Assembly: GCA_027066695.1 (NCBI GenBank)
Contig: JAMONE010000201.1
Coordinates: 1-7,455, forward strand
DNA: 7,455 nt
Direction: 5' to 3'
Source: Micavibrio sp.
Lineage (GTDB): Bacteria; Pseudomonadota; Alphaproteobacteria; Micavibrionales; Micavibrionaceae
Program-made: the position numbers and the translations under genes
Part shown: one piece after another, positions 1 to 6,202 of the stretch
Layout of the letters: each line of letters begins with the position of its first letter
Numbering within the stretch: position 1 is the stretch's first letter
The notes under the pieces: generated by a model
Seen by the model: the letters and a program-made list of their open reading frames with translations, nothing else
Told to the model about the DNA's origin: nothing
Databases searched by the model: none

Positions 1-777
1 CTTTTTTATGCGGTTTGTCATGTTGTCGGGGATAATACTCCACCCTAACCGCCAGCCAGTCATGGCGAAATATTTGGAGAACGTATTCAAGATAATCGCA
101 TTTTTAGAGTATTTCCGCGCAGTTTGCGCTTTTTTGTTATAGGTAATACCGTGATAAGCTTCGTCAGATATCAGGCGCACATTCTTTTTATCACACCAGT
201 TACAGATTTTTTCCAGCTCATCATCATTAATCATTGTGCCAGTTGGATTTGAAGGTGAAGTAATTATGAGCCCTTGAAATACTTCACCACAATTTTCCAG
301 TAATTCAGCAGTAGGCTGATAATTATCTTCGGCTTTTGCCTCAATCTCTACCGCTTCAAGGCCAAGGGCTTTTAAGATATTGCGGTAGGCGGGGTATGTC
401 GGCGTTATAAGCGCAACGCGATCACCTGCATCAAATGCCGCTAGAAAATCGAGAATAAAGCTGCTGGAAGAGCCCGCCGTTATAACAATATTATCAGGTG
501 AGACATCAGCGCCGTAATAATCGTCATAATATTGTGCAATGCGCTCTCTTAATGGTGGCATGCCGATGGCCTCGGTATAGCCTTGCACAGGATTGGAATT
601 TATTTTTGAAATGGCATAATCAAGCGCACCTTGCGGCGCACCAACATGTGGCTGGCCTGCGCCCATACGCGCAATATCAATATTTTGTGCTTCATGCTCA
701 TTTACTTGACGCAAGATATCAAGCGCACGAAATGTATGTATATCAGAGCGATCAGAGGGTTTTTGGTCGTTATCCAT
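1..777 (-). CDS. Class I/II pyridoxal-phosphate aminotransferase, aspartate-aminotransferase fold (3' end cut by window edge)
   Basis: This is an open frame of 259 codons from ATG (775-777) to the left edge with no stop, so the C-terminal part (about 130 residues by family length) is missing. Fold-type I PLP landmarks appear in order: AGQPHVGAP (40-48), QGYTEAIG (64-71), TAGSSSSF (100-107, phosphate-binding region), SPSNPTGT (174-181), SDEAYH (204-209, with D205 for the pyridine nitrogen and Y208), and FSKYFAMTGWRLGW (233-246), where K235 is the expected Schiff-base lysine. Such enzymes move an amino group between an amino acid and a 2-oxo acid in the cytoplasm. The substrate cannot be read from this fragment; aspartate, aromatic or branched substrates are all possible. 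The active-site wording resembles an alphaproteobacterial group usually annotated only as PLP-dependent aminotransferase. No clear Shine-Dalgarno precedes the start, but the N-terminus RSDIHTFRALDILR fits the family. A candidate promoter lies at 815-843. Confidence 0.93.
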   Translation of the reverse strand, partial: MDNDQKPSDRSDIHTFRALDILRQVNEHEAQNIDIARMGAGQPHVGAPQGALDYAISKINSNPVQGYTEAIGMPPLRERIAQYYDDYYGADVSPDNIVITAGSSSSFILDFLAAFDAGDRVALITPTYPAYRNILKALGLEAVEIEAKAEDNYQPTAELLENCGEVFQGLIITSPSNPTGTMINDDELEKICNWCDKKNVRLISDEAYHGITYNKKAQTARKYSKNAIILNTFSKYFAMTGWRLGWSIIPDNMTNRIKK

Positions 778-814
778 GGTTTAATATGCTTTCGGTATAT
801 TATCAAGATCAGCT

Positions 815-843
815 ATTATTAAATACTTGAAGATACGTGTAAA
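815..843 (-). promoter_or_regulatory. Candidate sigma70-type promoter for the aminotransferase gene
   Basis: On the minus strand TTTACA (838-843) and AATAAT (815-820) are separated by exactly 17 bp. Each matches five of six consensus bases. Transcription would start near 808, giving a leader of about 30 nt before the ATG at 777. The region is AT-rich, so a chance match is possible. Confidence 0.38.
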
Positions 844-851
844 ATCAAGCT

Positions 852-893
852 AAAAAGTTACTTTACTTGCAAATAACCAAGTAATAGTAACTT
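852..893 (-). terminator. Terminator-like hairpin downstream of uppP
   Basis: The arms AAGTTACT (855-862) and AGTAACTT (886-893) pair perfectly. An inner pair ACTTG (865-869) and CAAGT (878-882) closes an 8-nt loop, with a small 2/3-nt internal bulge. Read on the minus strand, the stem runs into TTTTT (852-856), as expected of an intrinsic terminator for transcripts coming from uppP. It lies about 155 nt past the uppP stop and just before the candidate promoter at 815-843. The stem is AT-rich, so it would be weak. A role as an operator is an alternative. Confidence 0.42.
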
Positions 894-1046
894 CTATACT
901 TATTTTATCAATATAGATTAATCTAATCTAATATAATAAATAAATAATTTTAATGTTCCTCTTTTGGTTTAAATCCTCCATCTTCAGACGAAAATCCCGC
1001 CCGAATCTACCAATCTCTTCAATATGGCTTGGCTATATTAACGCTA
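894..1046. other. Intergenic stretch after uppP with no assigned gene
   Basis: The part nearer the aminotransferase is very AT-rich and contains a 12-bp perfect palindrome, TAGATTAATCTA, at 914-925. The part nearer uppP (about 961-1020) is more GC-rich. On the minus strand it is open for 34 codons between TAG codons at 1033-1035 and 928-930. The frame has an ATG at 979-981 but no convincing ribosome-binding site. I do not call it a gene. Confidence 0.3.
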
Positions 1047-1871
1047 TTAACCTATAATCCCTGAATATAGCAGGCCAAGCAATGCTATGCCTAATATCAC
1101 GCGATAGATCACAAAGACTGTGAAGGTGGATTTCTCCAGATATTTCATCATAATTGAAATAGCAATCCAGCCGGATATAAACGAGAAGAACACCGCGATA
1201 AGTGCATCCAGTCCAAGCGAAAGATCACCGCTTTTCAGCAATCCCAGCCCCATAATCACGCCCGCGCCACTAATAGCAACCATAGCAAGCAACATCGAGT
1301 AATGCGCAGATTCTTTGCGCTTAAAGCCAAGAAAACGCGCCGTCGTCATTGTGATGCCTGATCTGCTTGTACCAGGGATTAAGGCAAGCACTTGCGAAAG
1401 ACCGATGATAATTGCGTCTTTAAATGTTAACTCTTTTACTTCGCGCGTTGATGGTGATTTGCTATCGCTCCACCACAAGATAATGCCAAAAATAATGCTT
1501 GTCCACGCAATGACATACAAAGTTTTAAGCCAGTCAGGCTCAAACATATGCAAGATTAGCCCTGCAATAATCACAGGGATAGAGCTGATAATTACATATA
1601 GAGTTAGGCGCGCTTCTGCTGATTTTCCGTTTCTTGTGCCTATATGCTTAACGCCAATTAACATACGTACAACATCGCGCCAAAAATACAGTAATACAGA
1701 TAGCAGCGTGCCAACATGAACGGCTATATCCATAGTCATATTATCTGCGTCCCAACGCCCACACTGATCTGTAAAGCAATGGAATAAGCCAAGATGACCG
1801 CTTGAGCTAACGGGTAGAAATTCCGTTAAGCCCTGAATGATTGCTAATATTATAATATGGTATAAAATCAT
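1047..1871 (-). CDS. uppP: Undecaprenyl-diphosphatase UppP (BacA family)
   Basis: UppP is an integral inner-membrane enzyme that removes a phosphate from undecaprenyl diphosphate. It regenerates the carrier lipid used for peptidoglycan and other envelope polymers, and overexpression gives bacitracin resistance. The 274-aa length is normal for the family. Both signatures are present: the (E/Q)xxxE motif as Q13-GLT-E17 inside GLTEFLPVSSSGHL (14-27), and PGTSRSGIT (166-174) with R170. Hydrophobic segments run throughout, including about 93-109, 117-134, 194-212, 222-240 and 251-273. The start is well supported because the GLTEFLPVSSSGH motif sits at the usual distance from the N-terminus. The upstream AGGG overlaps the TAG stop of the preceding gene, and an AAGG lies 3 nt before the ATG. 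The 11-bp gap to the 206-aa gene upstream points to one transcript. Confidence 0.97.
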   Translation of the reverse strand: MILYHIIILAIIQGLTEFLPVSSSGHLGLFHCFTDQCGRWDADNMTMDIAVHVGTLLSVLLYFWRDVVRMLIGVKHIGTRNGKSAEARLTLYVIISSIPVIIAGLILHMFEPDWLKTLYVIAWTSIIFGIILWWSDSKSPSTREVKELTFKDAIIIGLSQVLALIPGTSRSGITMTTARFLGFKRKESAHYSMLLAMVAISGAGVIMGLGLLKSGDLSLGLDALIAVFFSFISGWIAISIMMKYLEKSTFTVFVIYRVILGIALLGLLYSGIIG

Positions 1872-1882
1872 GCGCCTTGACC

Positions 1883-2503
1883 CTAAGATCCAAATGATGA
1901 ATCTATCACAGGAATATTTTCCATTATAATCTCATGATCTGACATTGTGACATTGCCATTTGGTTTAATATAAATATCAACATTAAATAAAGCATCTTTA
2001 AGCATCATGAATGCTTTTACTTCATAAGCACCATCTTTACGTTTTTCTTTAAGCTCCAATGGCTGTAAAATACCATTTATTTTTTTCTTAGTGTCATCAA
2101 GAAGCTCATCTTTTAATTGAATATTTTCCATGTTTTCACAAATAATAAATCTACCGTGACGACCTTTCACGTAAGAAAAGAAAAATCTTACATATTCAAG
2201 TATATTTTTATCATCCAACTTTATTGGAACTTCTTGATTAAGTGAATAAATTGTCTTGTATGTCCAATCTATTATTGCAAATTCATTTGTAGCATTTTTT
2301 TGAAAAACAAAGCGTTGTAATGGCGGATTTGTTGCATAGTCAGAAATACTTAAAAATCTATAATCAGGATAAAAAGATACATCAATCGCAAGAATAGTTG
2401 TCTCAAGCGGATCAAATATACTTCCATCTATATTTTTATTAATTATATCTAAAAGATGAGCAATTTCATCTATTTTTAATTTTTTAAATGATTCGTCAAA
2501 CAT
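1883..2503 (-). CDS. Uncharacterised 206-aa soluble protein, first gene of a pair with uppP
   Basis: I cannot assign this protein a named family or function. It has no signal peptide or membrane segment, is rich in Lys, Asp, Glu and Ile, and should be cytoplasmic. The N-terminal part (1-30) looks helical. A mixed alpha/beta middle follows, and the most distinctive stretch is LEYVRFFFSYVKGRHGRF (102-119), continuing into hydrophobic IICE. A second block, about 160-200, has beta-like segments (AFMMLKDALFNVDIYI and MENIPVID). The RFFF-YV-GRHGRF wording seems familiar from hypothetical proteins of alphaproteobacteria, but that is from memory. It ends with TAG at 1883-1885, 11 bp before the uppP start, so the two are probably co-transcribed and perhaps translationally coupled. 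The ATG at 2501-2503 has no clear Shine-Dalgarno. Coding is supported by its length and plausible composition rather than by homology. Confidence 0.8.
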   Translation of the reverse strand: MFDESFKKLKIDEIAHLLDIINKNIDGSIFDPLETTILAIDVSFYPDYRFLSISDYATNPPLQRFVFQKNATNEFAIIDWTYKTIYSLNQEVPIKLDDKNILEYVRFFFSYVKGRHGRFIICENMENIQLKDELLDDTKKKINGILQPLELKEKRKDGAYEVKAFMMLKDALFNVDIYIKPNGNVTMSDHEIIMENIPVIDSSFGS

Positions 2504-2856
2504 ATTAAGTGATTCGCTAAATTGTGAATATTGAATACAATAATGAAGCCTTTATGTATAAAAGGCAAGAGATCTACTTATAGAACCCTCTGTAAAAACT
2601 AGATTGAATCAGTCATTTTAGATTTATAAATCAAACTAATTCAAATAACTTGCACCATATCTACTATATTCCTTTGTTTCAGTTATAATTGTCTCATGGC
2701 CAATGAATAATTCCGCTCCAAGGAGCGAGGTAAAGCACTTTGTCACTCCGATTAACCTCTTGGGAGTGGAGAAATATATTATAATTTCAAACTTCTCGAT
2801 TTCACTCGAAATGACAGAAATGTTGCAAATGGCAAGAAATTACACCCGAAGAAAGA
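2504..2856. other. 353-bp AT-rich intergenic region between dnaN and the 206-aa gene
   Basis: The region must hold the end of the dnaN transcript and the start of the 206-aa gene's transcript. The dnaN-proximal half contains the palindromic repeat at 2714-2816. The other half is very AT-rich. It contains GCCTTT/AAAGGC (2548-2553 with 2561-2566, 7-nt loop), ATTGT/ACAAT (2521-2525 with 2537-2541) and a perfect 12-bp palindrome, GATTTATAAATC (2621-2632). I found no convincing promoter pair, no T-tract terminator and no supportable reading frame. Confidence 0.6.
2714..2816. repeat. Palindromic, MITE-like intergenic element downstream of dnaN
   Basis: TGTCACTCCGA (2741-2751) and TCGAAATGACA (2806-2816) form imperfect terminal inverted repeats matching at 9 of 11 positions, enclosing 76 bp. 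Inside, CACTCC (2744-2749) pairs with GGAGTG (2763-2768). Next to the element, CGCTCC (2714-2719) and GGAGCG (2722-2727) form a near-perfect palindrome. The outer ends (TGTCAYTYCGA) resemble the ends of small dispersed palindromic repeats seen between genes in many bacteria. No transposase is encoded. Only one copy is in the window, so calling it a dispersed repeat is inference from structure. The boundaries are approximate, and the 2714-2727 palindrome may be a separate unit. Confidence 0.5.
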
Positions 2857-3987
2857 TTAAACGCGCAGCGGCATCAGCACATAAAGCGATGATGGGTCGC
2901 TGTTATCTTGAATGATTGTAGGGCTGTTTGAATCTGCCAGAGTTAATCTGCATCCATCACCTTCAATTTGAGAAGTTATATCAAGCAAATATTTTGCATT
3001 AAATCCAATTTCTATTTCAGAATCACCATTAACCTCAAGCTCTTCCGTTGCGCTACCTGCTTCGGGTGAACTAGCGGATAATGTCATTTGCTTGCCATTA
3101 ATCATAATTTTCAAAGCACGTGACTTACCGTCGGAAATAGTAGATACACGATCAATCGCGCGTGAGAAAGCTTTAGGGTCAAGCTCAACAATTTTATCAT
3201 TACCTTGTGGGATAACACGTTGATAATCAGGGAATGTCCCGTCAATTAACTTTGATGTGAGAACAATATGATCGAAAGAAAAACGAATTTTATGATCCGA
3301 TAACGAGATTTTGATAAGATCAGCAGCATCCTCGATTAATTTGCGAATTTCACCAATAGCTTTACGTGGAATAATAATGCCTGGCATTCCAGACGCTCCC
3401 TCAGGTAATGGCATCTCAAAACGTGCAAGACGGTGGCCATCCGTAGATACGGCGCGTAGAACTTTTACACCGTCATTATCTGCTTCATGTACATATATAC
3501 CATTAAGGTAATAGCGGGTTTCCTCTGTACTCATTGCAAATTTAGTGCGATCAATAAGTGCGCGTAAATCAGATGCAGGTAGTGAAAACTCACTTGGCAA
3601 ATCACCAGCAGAGATTTCAGGGAAATCAGCCACAGGCAAACAGCTTAGCTTGAATTTAGAGCGTCCAGCGCGTACGCTTATTTGTGTACCTTCAGCATTC
3701 AGCTCAATTTCTATTTCTGAATCATCAGGGAATTTACGAACAATTTCATGGAATGTATGTGCAGGAGCAGTTGTAGAACCCGCAATAGATACATTTGCAG
3801 CTACTGATTCATCGATCTCAAGATCCATATCCGTTGATGCCAGACATAGCACACCATCTTGTGCTTTCATCAAAACATTTGATAAAATAGGAACGGTATT
3901 GCGACGCTCCACAACAGATTGCATGTGATTTAATGATCTCAAAAGGTCGGAACGATCAATACTCAGCTTCATAGCGAATTTATCCAT
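2857..3987 (-). CDS. dnaN: DNA polymerase III beta subunit (sliding clamp)
   Basis: DnaN forms a ring-shaped dimer around DNA, tethers the replicative polymerase and binds many repair and replication proteins through its C-terminal pocket. At 376 aa it has the full three-domain length (roughly 6-128, 129-258 and 259-376). Recognisable stretches are SVVERRNTVPILSNVL (24-39), TRYYLNGIYV (157-166), STDGHRLARF (181-190), DGTFPDYQRVIP (249-260) and the C-terminal YVLMPLRV (369-376). Alphaproteobacterial homologues usually begin MKL-I-R. An internal ATG (3970-3972) giving MKLSIDRS is therefore an equally good start and would shorten the protein by five residues. Neither start has a clear Shine-Dalgarno. 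A perfect TATAAT lies at 3996-4001. The gene sits 78 bp after bioA with no evident terminator between them, so read-through from the biotin genes is possible. dnaA and recF are not adjacent. Confidence 0.98.
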   Translation of the reverse strand: MDKFAMKLSIDRSDLLRSLNHMQSVVERRNTVPILSNVLMKAQDGVLCLASTDMDLEIDESVAANVSIAGSTTAPAHTFHEIVRKFPDDSEIEIELNAEGTQISVRAGRSKFKLSCLPVADFPEISAGDLPSEFSLPASDLRALIDRTKFAMSTEETRYYLNGIYVHEADNDGVKVLRAVSTDGHRLARFEMPLPEGASGMPGIIIPRKAIGEIRKLIEDAADLIKISLSDHKIRFSFDHIVLTSKLIDGTFPDYQRVIPQGNDKIVELDPKAFSRAIDRVSTISDGKSRALKIMINGKQMTLSASSPEAGSATEELEVNGDSEIEIGFNAKYLLDITSQIEGDGCRLTLADSNSPTIIQDNSDPSSLYVLMPLRV

Positions 3988-3995
3988 TTCTATAA

Positions 3996-4001
3996 ATTAT
4001 A
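3996..4001 (-). promoter_or_regulatory. Possible -10 element of a dnaN promoter
   Basis: TATAAT on the minus strand matches the sigma70 -10 consensus exactly, but no good -35 hexamer lies 16-18 bp upstream. It is 8 nt before the first dnaN ATG. A transcript from it would therefore be nearly leaderless for the start at 3987, or carry a leader of about 17 nt for the ATG at 3972. Chance occurrence in AT-rich DNA is a real alternative. Confidence 0.25.
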
Positions 4002-4065
4002 TCTTTAAAAAATAAAGTCTAGCATAGTGATTCGCGCGGCAAAAGCCCTAAAATTGTTTGAATGA

Positions 4066-5382
4066 TTATACTCTGTGCAAAACATCATTCAATGTCTTGT
4101 TAATTGCGCAATATATCTTGTCCAAATCATCCCCCGTGGAACAATAAGGTGGCAATATATAAAGAGAATTACCAAGTGGGCGCAAGAGTACATCTTGAGA
4201 GAGAAGGGATGAATATAGCTCTGATTGTATATTTGATAAATACCCCGCATCATCCACTATTATATCCATAGCAAGCATAGTTCCCTTTTGCCTGATATTG
4301 TTTATATCGCTGCGCTTTGATAATTGACAAGCCGCATCGGCGTGGGATTTTGCTATTTGCTCGGTGCGCTCCAGCACAGGCTCTCTCTCCCATATATCCA
4401 GCGAAGCATTAGCCGCAGCGCATGATATAGGATTGCCCATGAATGATGATGAGTGAAAGAACATCTTGGACTTGTCTTTATGGTAGAAAGCTTTGTAAAT
4501 TGCACCACTGCACAAAGTAGCCCCCAGCGACAAAAACCCTCCTGTTAAGCCTTTTGACAAGCAAAGTAGATCTGGAATAAGGCTTGCCTGTTCACATGCG
4601 AACATTGTGCCTGTGCGGCCAAAACCCGTCATAACCTCATCAGCAATCAACAATATACCTTGTGCGCGGCACATATCACTTATTGTTTTCAAAACATCGG
4701 GTGAGTAAATCCGCATTCCGCCCGCGCCTTGTAATAATGGCTCAAAAATAAAGGCGGCAATGTCATCTTGATTATCTTTAAGGATTTTTTCTAAAGCATC
4801 AAAGCAGCTCGACTCCTTACCTTCTTCGGGGAAGGGGATATATTCGACATCGAACATATAGGGCTGATAAAGCTTATGATAAATACTGCGCCCGCCAACA
4901 GACATCGTGCCGAATGTATCGCCATGATAGCCGCCCTCAAAGGCAATAATTTTCCTGCGCGGTGCGCCTGTATGCTCCCAAAAACCAATCGCCATTTTTA
5001 ACGCAACCTCAACAGCGGTAGAGCCACTGTCAGAGAAGAAAATATTGCTTAAATGATCATCGGTTATATTAATTAATTTCTCTGCAAGCTCCTCGGCTGG
5101 CTCATGGGTAAAGCCTGCAAATATAACCTGATCACAGGCCGCGGCTTGATTTTGCACAGCCCTAACAATATCGGGGTGGCAATGGCCATGCGATATAACC
5201 CACCAACTAGATACTCCATCAATAATGCATCTCTCATTTTCTGGAGCATCTTCAGGATTGTCAGAATTATCTTTACCACGCGCAAATAAATACGCCCCAG
5301 CCGCGCGATCTATATGGATTGCTTCTGGCGCGATAGCGTGCTGTGTATATGGGTGCCATATGGGGGATTTATACTCACTCAT
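4066..5382 (-). CDS. bioA: Adenosylmethionine-8-amino-7-oxononanoate aminotransferase
   Basis: BioA transfers an amino group from S-adenosylmethionine to 7-keto-8-aminopelargonate, making 7,8-diaminopelargonate, the antepenultimate step of biotin synthesis. It is a cytoplasmic PLP enzyme of aminotransferase class III. Family features are IWHPYTQ (8-14), GVSSWWV (56-62, substrate-pocket tryptophans), DSGSTAVE (118-125), GGYHGDT (150-156), IADEVMTGFGRTG (246-258, with D248) and LSKGLTGG (275-282, with Schiff-base K277). R401 in LLRPLGNSLYILPPY corresponds to the substrate-carboxylate arginine. SSWW together with HPYTQ separates it from other class III enzymes. Its 438 aa is slightly longer than usual, owing to an acidic loop of about 14 residues at 36-50. 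Its ATG directly follows the bioD TAG with no spacer. AAGGA (5393-5397), 10 nt upstream inside bioD, could serve as its ribosome-binding site, so translational coupling with bioD is likely. Confidence 0.97.
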   Translation of the reverse strand: MSEYKSPIWHPYTQHAIAPEAIHIDRAAGAYLFARGKDNSDNPEDAPENERCIIDGVSSWWVISHGHCHPDIVRAVQNQAAACDQVIFAGFTHEPAEELAEKLINITDDHLSNIFFSDSGSTAVEVALKMAIGFWEHTGAPRRKIIAFEGGYHGDTFGTMSVGGRSIYHKLYQPYMFDVEYIPFPEEGKESSCFDALEKILKDNQDDIAAFIFEPLLQGAGGMRIYSPDVLKTISDMCRAQGILLIADEVMTGFGRTGTMFACEQASLIPDLLCLSKGLTGGFLSLGATLCSGAIYKAFYHKDKSKMFFHSSSFMGNPISCAAANASLDIWEREPVLERTEQIAKSHADAACQLSKRSDINNIRQKGTMLAMDIIVDDAGYLSNIQSELYSSLLSQDVLLRPLGNSLYILPPYCSTGDDLDKIYCAINKTLNDVLHRV

Positions 5383-6036
5383 CTAAACAAAGTCCTTAAT
5401 ATTAAAGTTATTAGCAAATGCCAAGCGCAACATTGTATCATCCAGCGGATCAAGCATAGGCAAATGCCCGAGGATTTTAACGTCTGAAAATTCGGATATT
5501 GTGCGTATGTTATCTATATTTTCATCGCCAATAAACACAATGCCTTTAAGCGGCATATCCCTTGACCAAATAGCTTCCAGAGAAAGCAGGGTATGATTAA
5601 TCGTACCAAGGCCTGTGCGCGCGCAAAGAATTAACGGAATATCCCATTTCTTATATAGATTAATTTGCAGATTATCACGGGTTAGCGGAACCATAAGCCC
5701 ACCCGCTCCCTCTATAATCATATCACCATCACATTTCGGGATATTTGCCACATTTTCAAGCTTATCCATGTCTATATTAATATCATCAAGCTCGGCTGCG
5801 CGGTGAGGGGATAGGGATTCACTAAATATATATGCTTCTGGCAAAAAACGCTCATCAGGCAAATTAGTAATATCTTGAACAAATTTGGTGTCAACGCTAC
5901 CTTCTATACCTGATTGAATGGGCTTCCAGTAATGGGGGCTATATCCTGCCTCTTCCAGCCCAAGCATAAGCGCAGCCGAAAACACAGTCTTGCCGATATC
6001 TGTATCTGTTCCTGTTATTATGAATTTGTTGTTCAT
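5383..6036 (-). CDS. bioD: ATP-dependent dethiobiotin synthetase
   Basis: BioD uses ATP and CO2 to close the ureido ring of 7,8-diaminopelargonate, giving dethiobiotin, the substrate of biotin synthase. It is a soluble P-loop enzyme, and 217 aa is a normal length. The Walker A stretch GTDTDIGKT (9-17, with K16 and T17) is at the N-terminus. WKPIQSG (37-43) carries the conserved K38, SPHRAA (76-81) is present, IIEGAGGLMVPL (107-118) includes E109, and GLGTINHTLLSL (142-153) follows. The start is well fixed: it puts the P-loop at residue 9, and GGGAGG-like Shine-Dalgarno sequence lies 7 nt upstream. It is immediately followed by bioA, so the two genes supply consecutive reactions from one message. 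A candidate promoter (6064-6092) and a near-match to a BioR box (6049-6058) precede it. bioB, bioF, bioC and bioH are not visible here. Confidence 0.97.
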   Translation of the reverse strand: MNNKFIITGTDTDIGKTVFSAALMLGLEEAGYSPHYWKPIQSGIEGSVDTKFVQDITNLPDERFLPEAYIFSESLSPHRAAELDDINIDMDKLENVANIPKCDGDMIIEGAGGLMVPLTRDNLQINLYKKWDIPLILCARTGLGTINHTLLSLEAIWSRDMPLKGIVFIGDENIDNIRTISEFSDVKILGHLPMLDPLDDTMLRLAFANNFNIKDFV

Positions 6037-6043
6037 ATACTTG

Positions 6044-6050
6044 CCTCCCT
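6044..6050 (-). promoter_or_regulatory. Strong ribosome-binding site of bioD
   Basis: AGGGAGG on the minus strand lies 7 nt before the bioD ATG. It is the best Shine-Dalgarno match in the window and fixes the bioD start; most other genes here have weak or no visible sites. Confidence 0.8.
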
Positions 6051-6058
6051 ATATATAA
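6049..6058. promoter_or_regulatory. Weak candidate BioR-type operator ahead of bioD
   Basis: TTATATATAG on the minus strand differs at one position from TTATMKATAA, the site reported for BioR, a GntR-family biotin repressor of alphaproteobacteria. It falls between the proposed transcription start and the Shine-Dalgarno, where a bound repressor could block expression. The motif is AT-rich and loses its symmetry at the last base, so chance is likely enough to keep confidence low. Confidence 0.2.
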
Positions 6059-6063
6059 GTTCA

Positions 6064-6092
6064 ATTTTAACCCTAAGGATCAGACATGTTTA
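6064..6092 (-). promoter_or_regulatory. Candidate sigma70-type promoter for bioD-bioA
   Basis: TAAACA (6087-6092, four of six consensus bases) and TAAAAT (6064-6069, five of six) are separated by 17 bp on the minus strand. The predicted start near 6057 gives a leader of about 20 nt containing the strong ribosome-binding site. No other pairing in the gap is better. Read-through from the protease gene remains possible. Confidence 0.3.
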
Positions 6093-6144
6093 ATAATAAC
6101 CGATTTATGGAGATAATGAAATTTTTTCCTCAAGAAAATTTCAA

Positions 6145-6185
6145 AGCGTCGGTTTTGCGCCATAGCAGCGATGAAAAGCGACGTT
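6145..6185 (-). terminator. Long imperfect hairpin after the protease gene, possible terminator
   Basis: Arms 6145-6151 (AGCGTCG) and 6179-6185 (CGACGTT) pair over 7 bp with one G-T. After one mismatch, TTTT (6153-6156) pairs with AAAA (6174-6177), and CGC (6158-6160) with GCG (6168-6170) closes a 7-nt loop. It begins about 18 nt past the protease stop, where a terminator would be expected. However, the minus strand continues with TTTGAAATTTTC rather than a clean T-tract. A second AT-only inverted repeat, TGAAATTTT/AAAATTTCA, follows at 6117-6143. Confidence 0.35.
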
Positions 6186-6202
6186 GAATGCAATTGTTAA
6201 TA

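Noticed and set aside
498..830. Plus-strand 110-aa reading frame near the left end
   Set aside because: It is antisense to the aminotransferase, whose conserved PLP motifs are on the minus strand. Its Gln/His/Tyr-rich product looks like a shadow translation.
914..925. Perfect palindrome TAGATTAATCTA as an operator
   Set aside because: Twelve-base AT-rich palindromes are expected by chance here. A similar one occurs at 2621-2632 with no shared sequence or consistent position.
964..1012. GGTTTAAATCC-like T-loop and nearby ACCA suggesting a tRNA
   Set aside because: No acceptor, D-arm or anticodon stem can be paired around it on either strand.
1315..1719. Plus-strand 134-aa reading frame inside uppP
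   Set aside because: It lies entirely opposite the uppP frame, which has both family signatures. There is no ribosome-binding site or recognisable protein.
2703..2915. Plus-strand 70-aa reading frame across the repeat
   Set aside because: It runs through the palindromic element and into the antisense of the dnaN 3' end. Its composition follows the repeat, not a protein.
3545..3928. Plus-strand 127-aa reading frame inside dnaN
   Set aside because: It is a Ser/Arg-rich antisense shadow of a gene with unambiguous sliding-clamp motifs.
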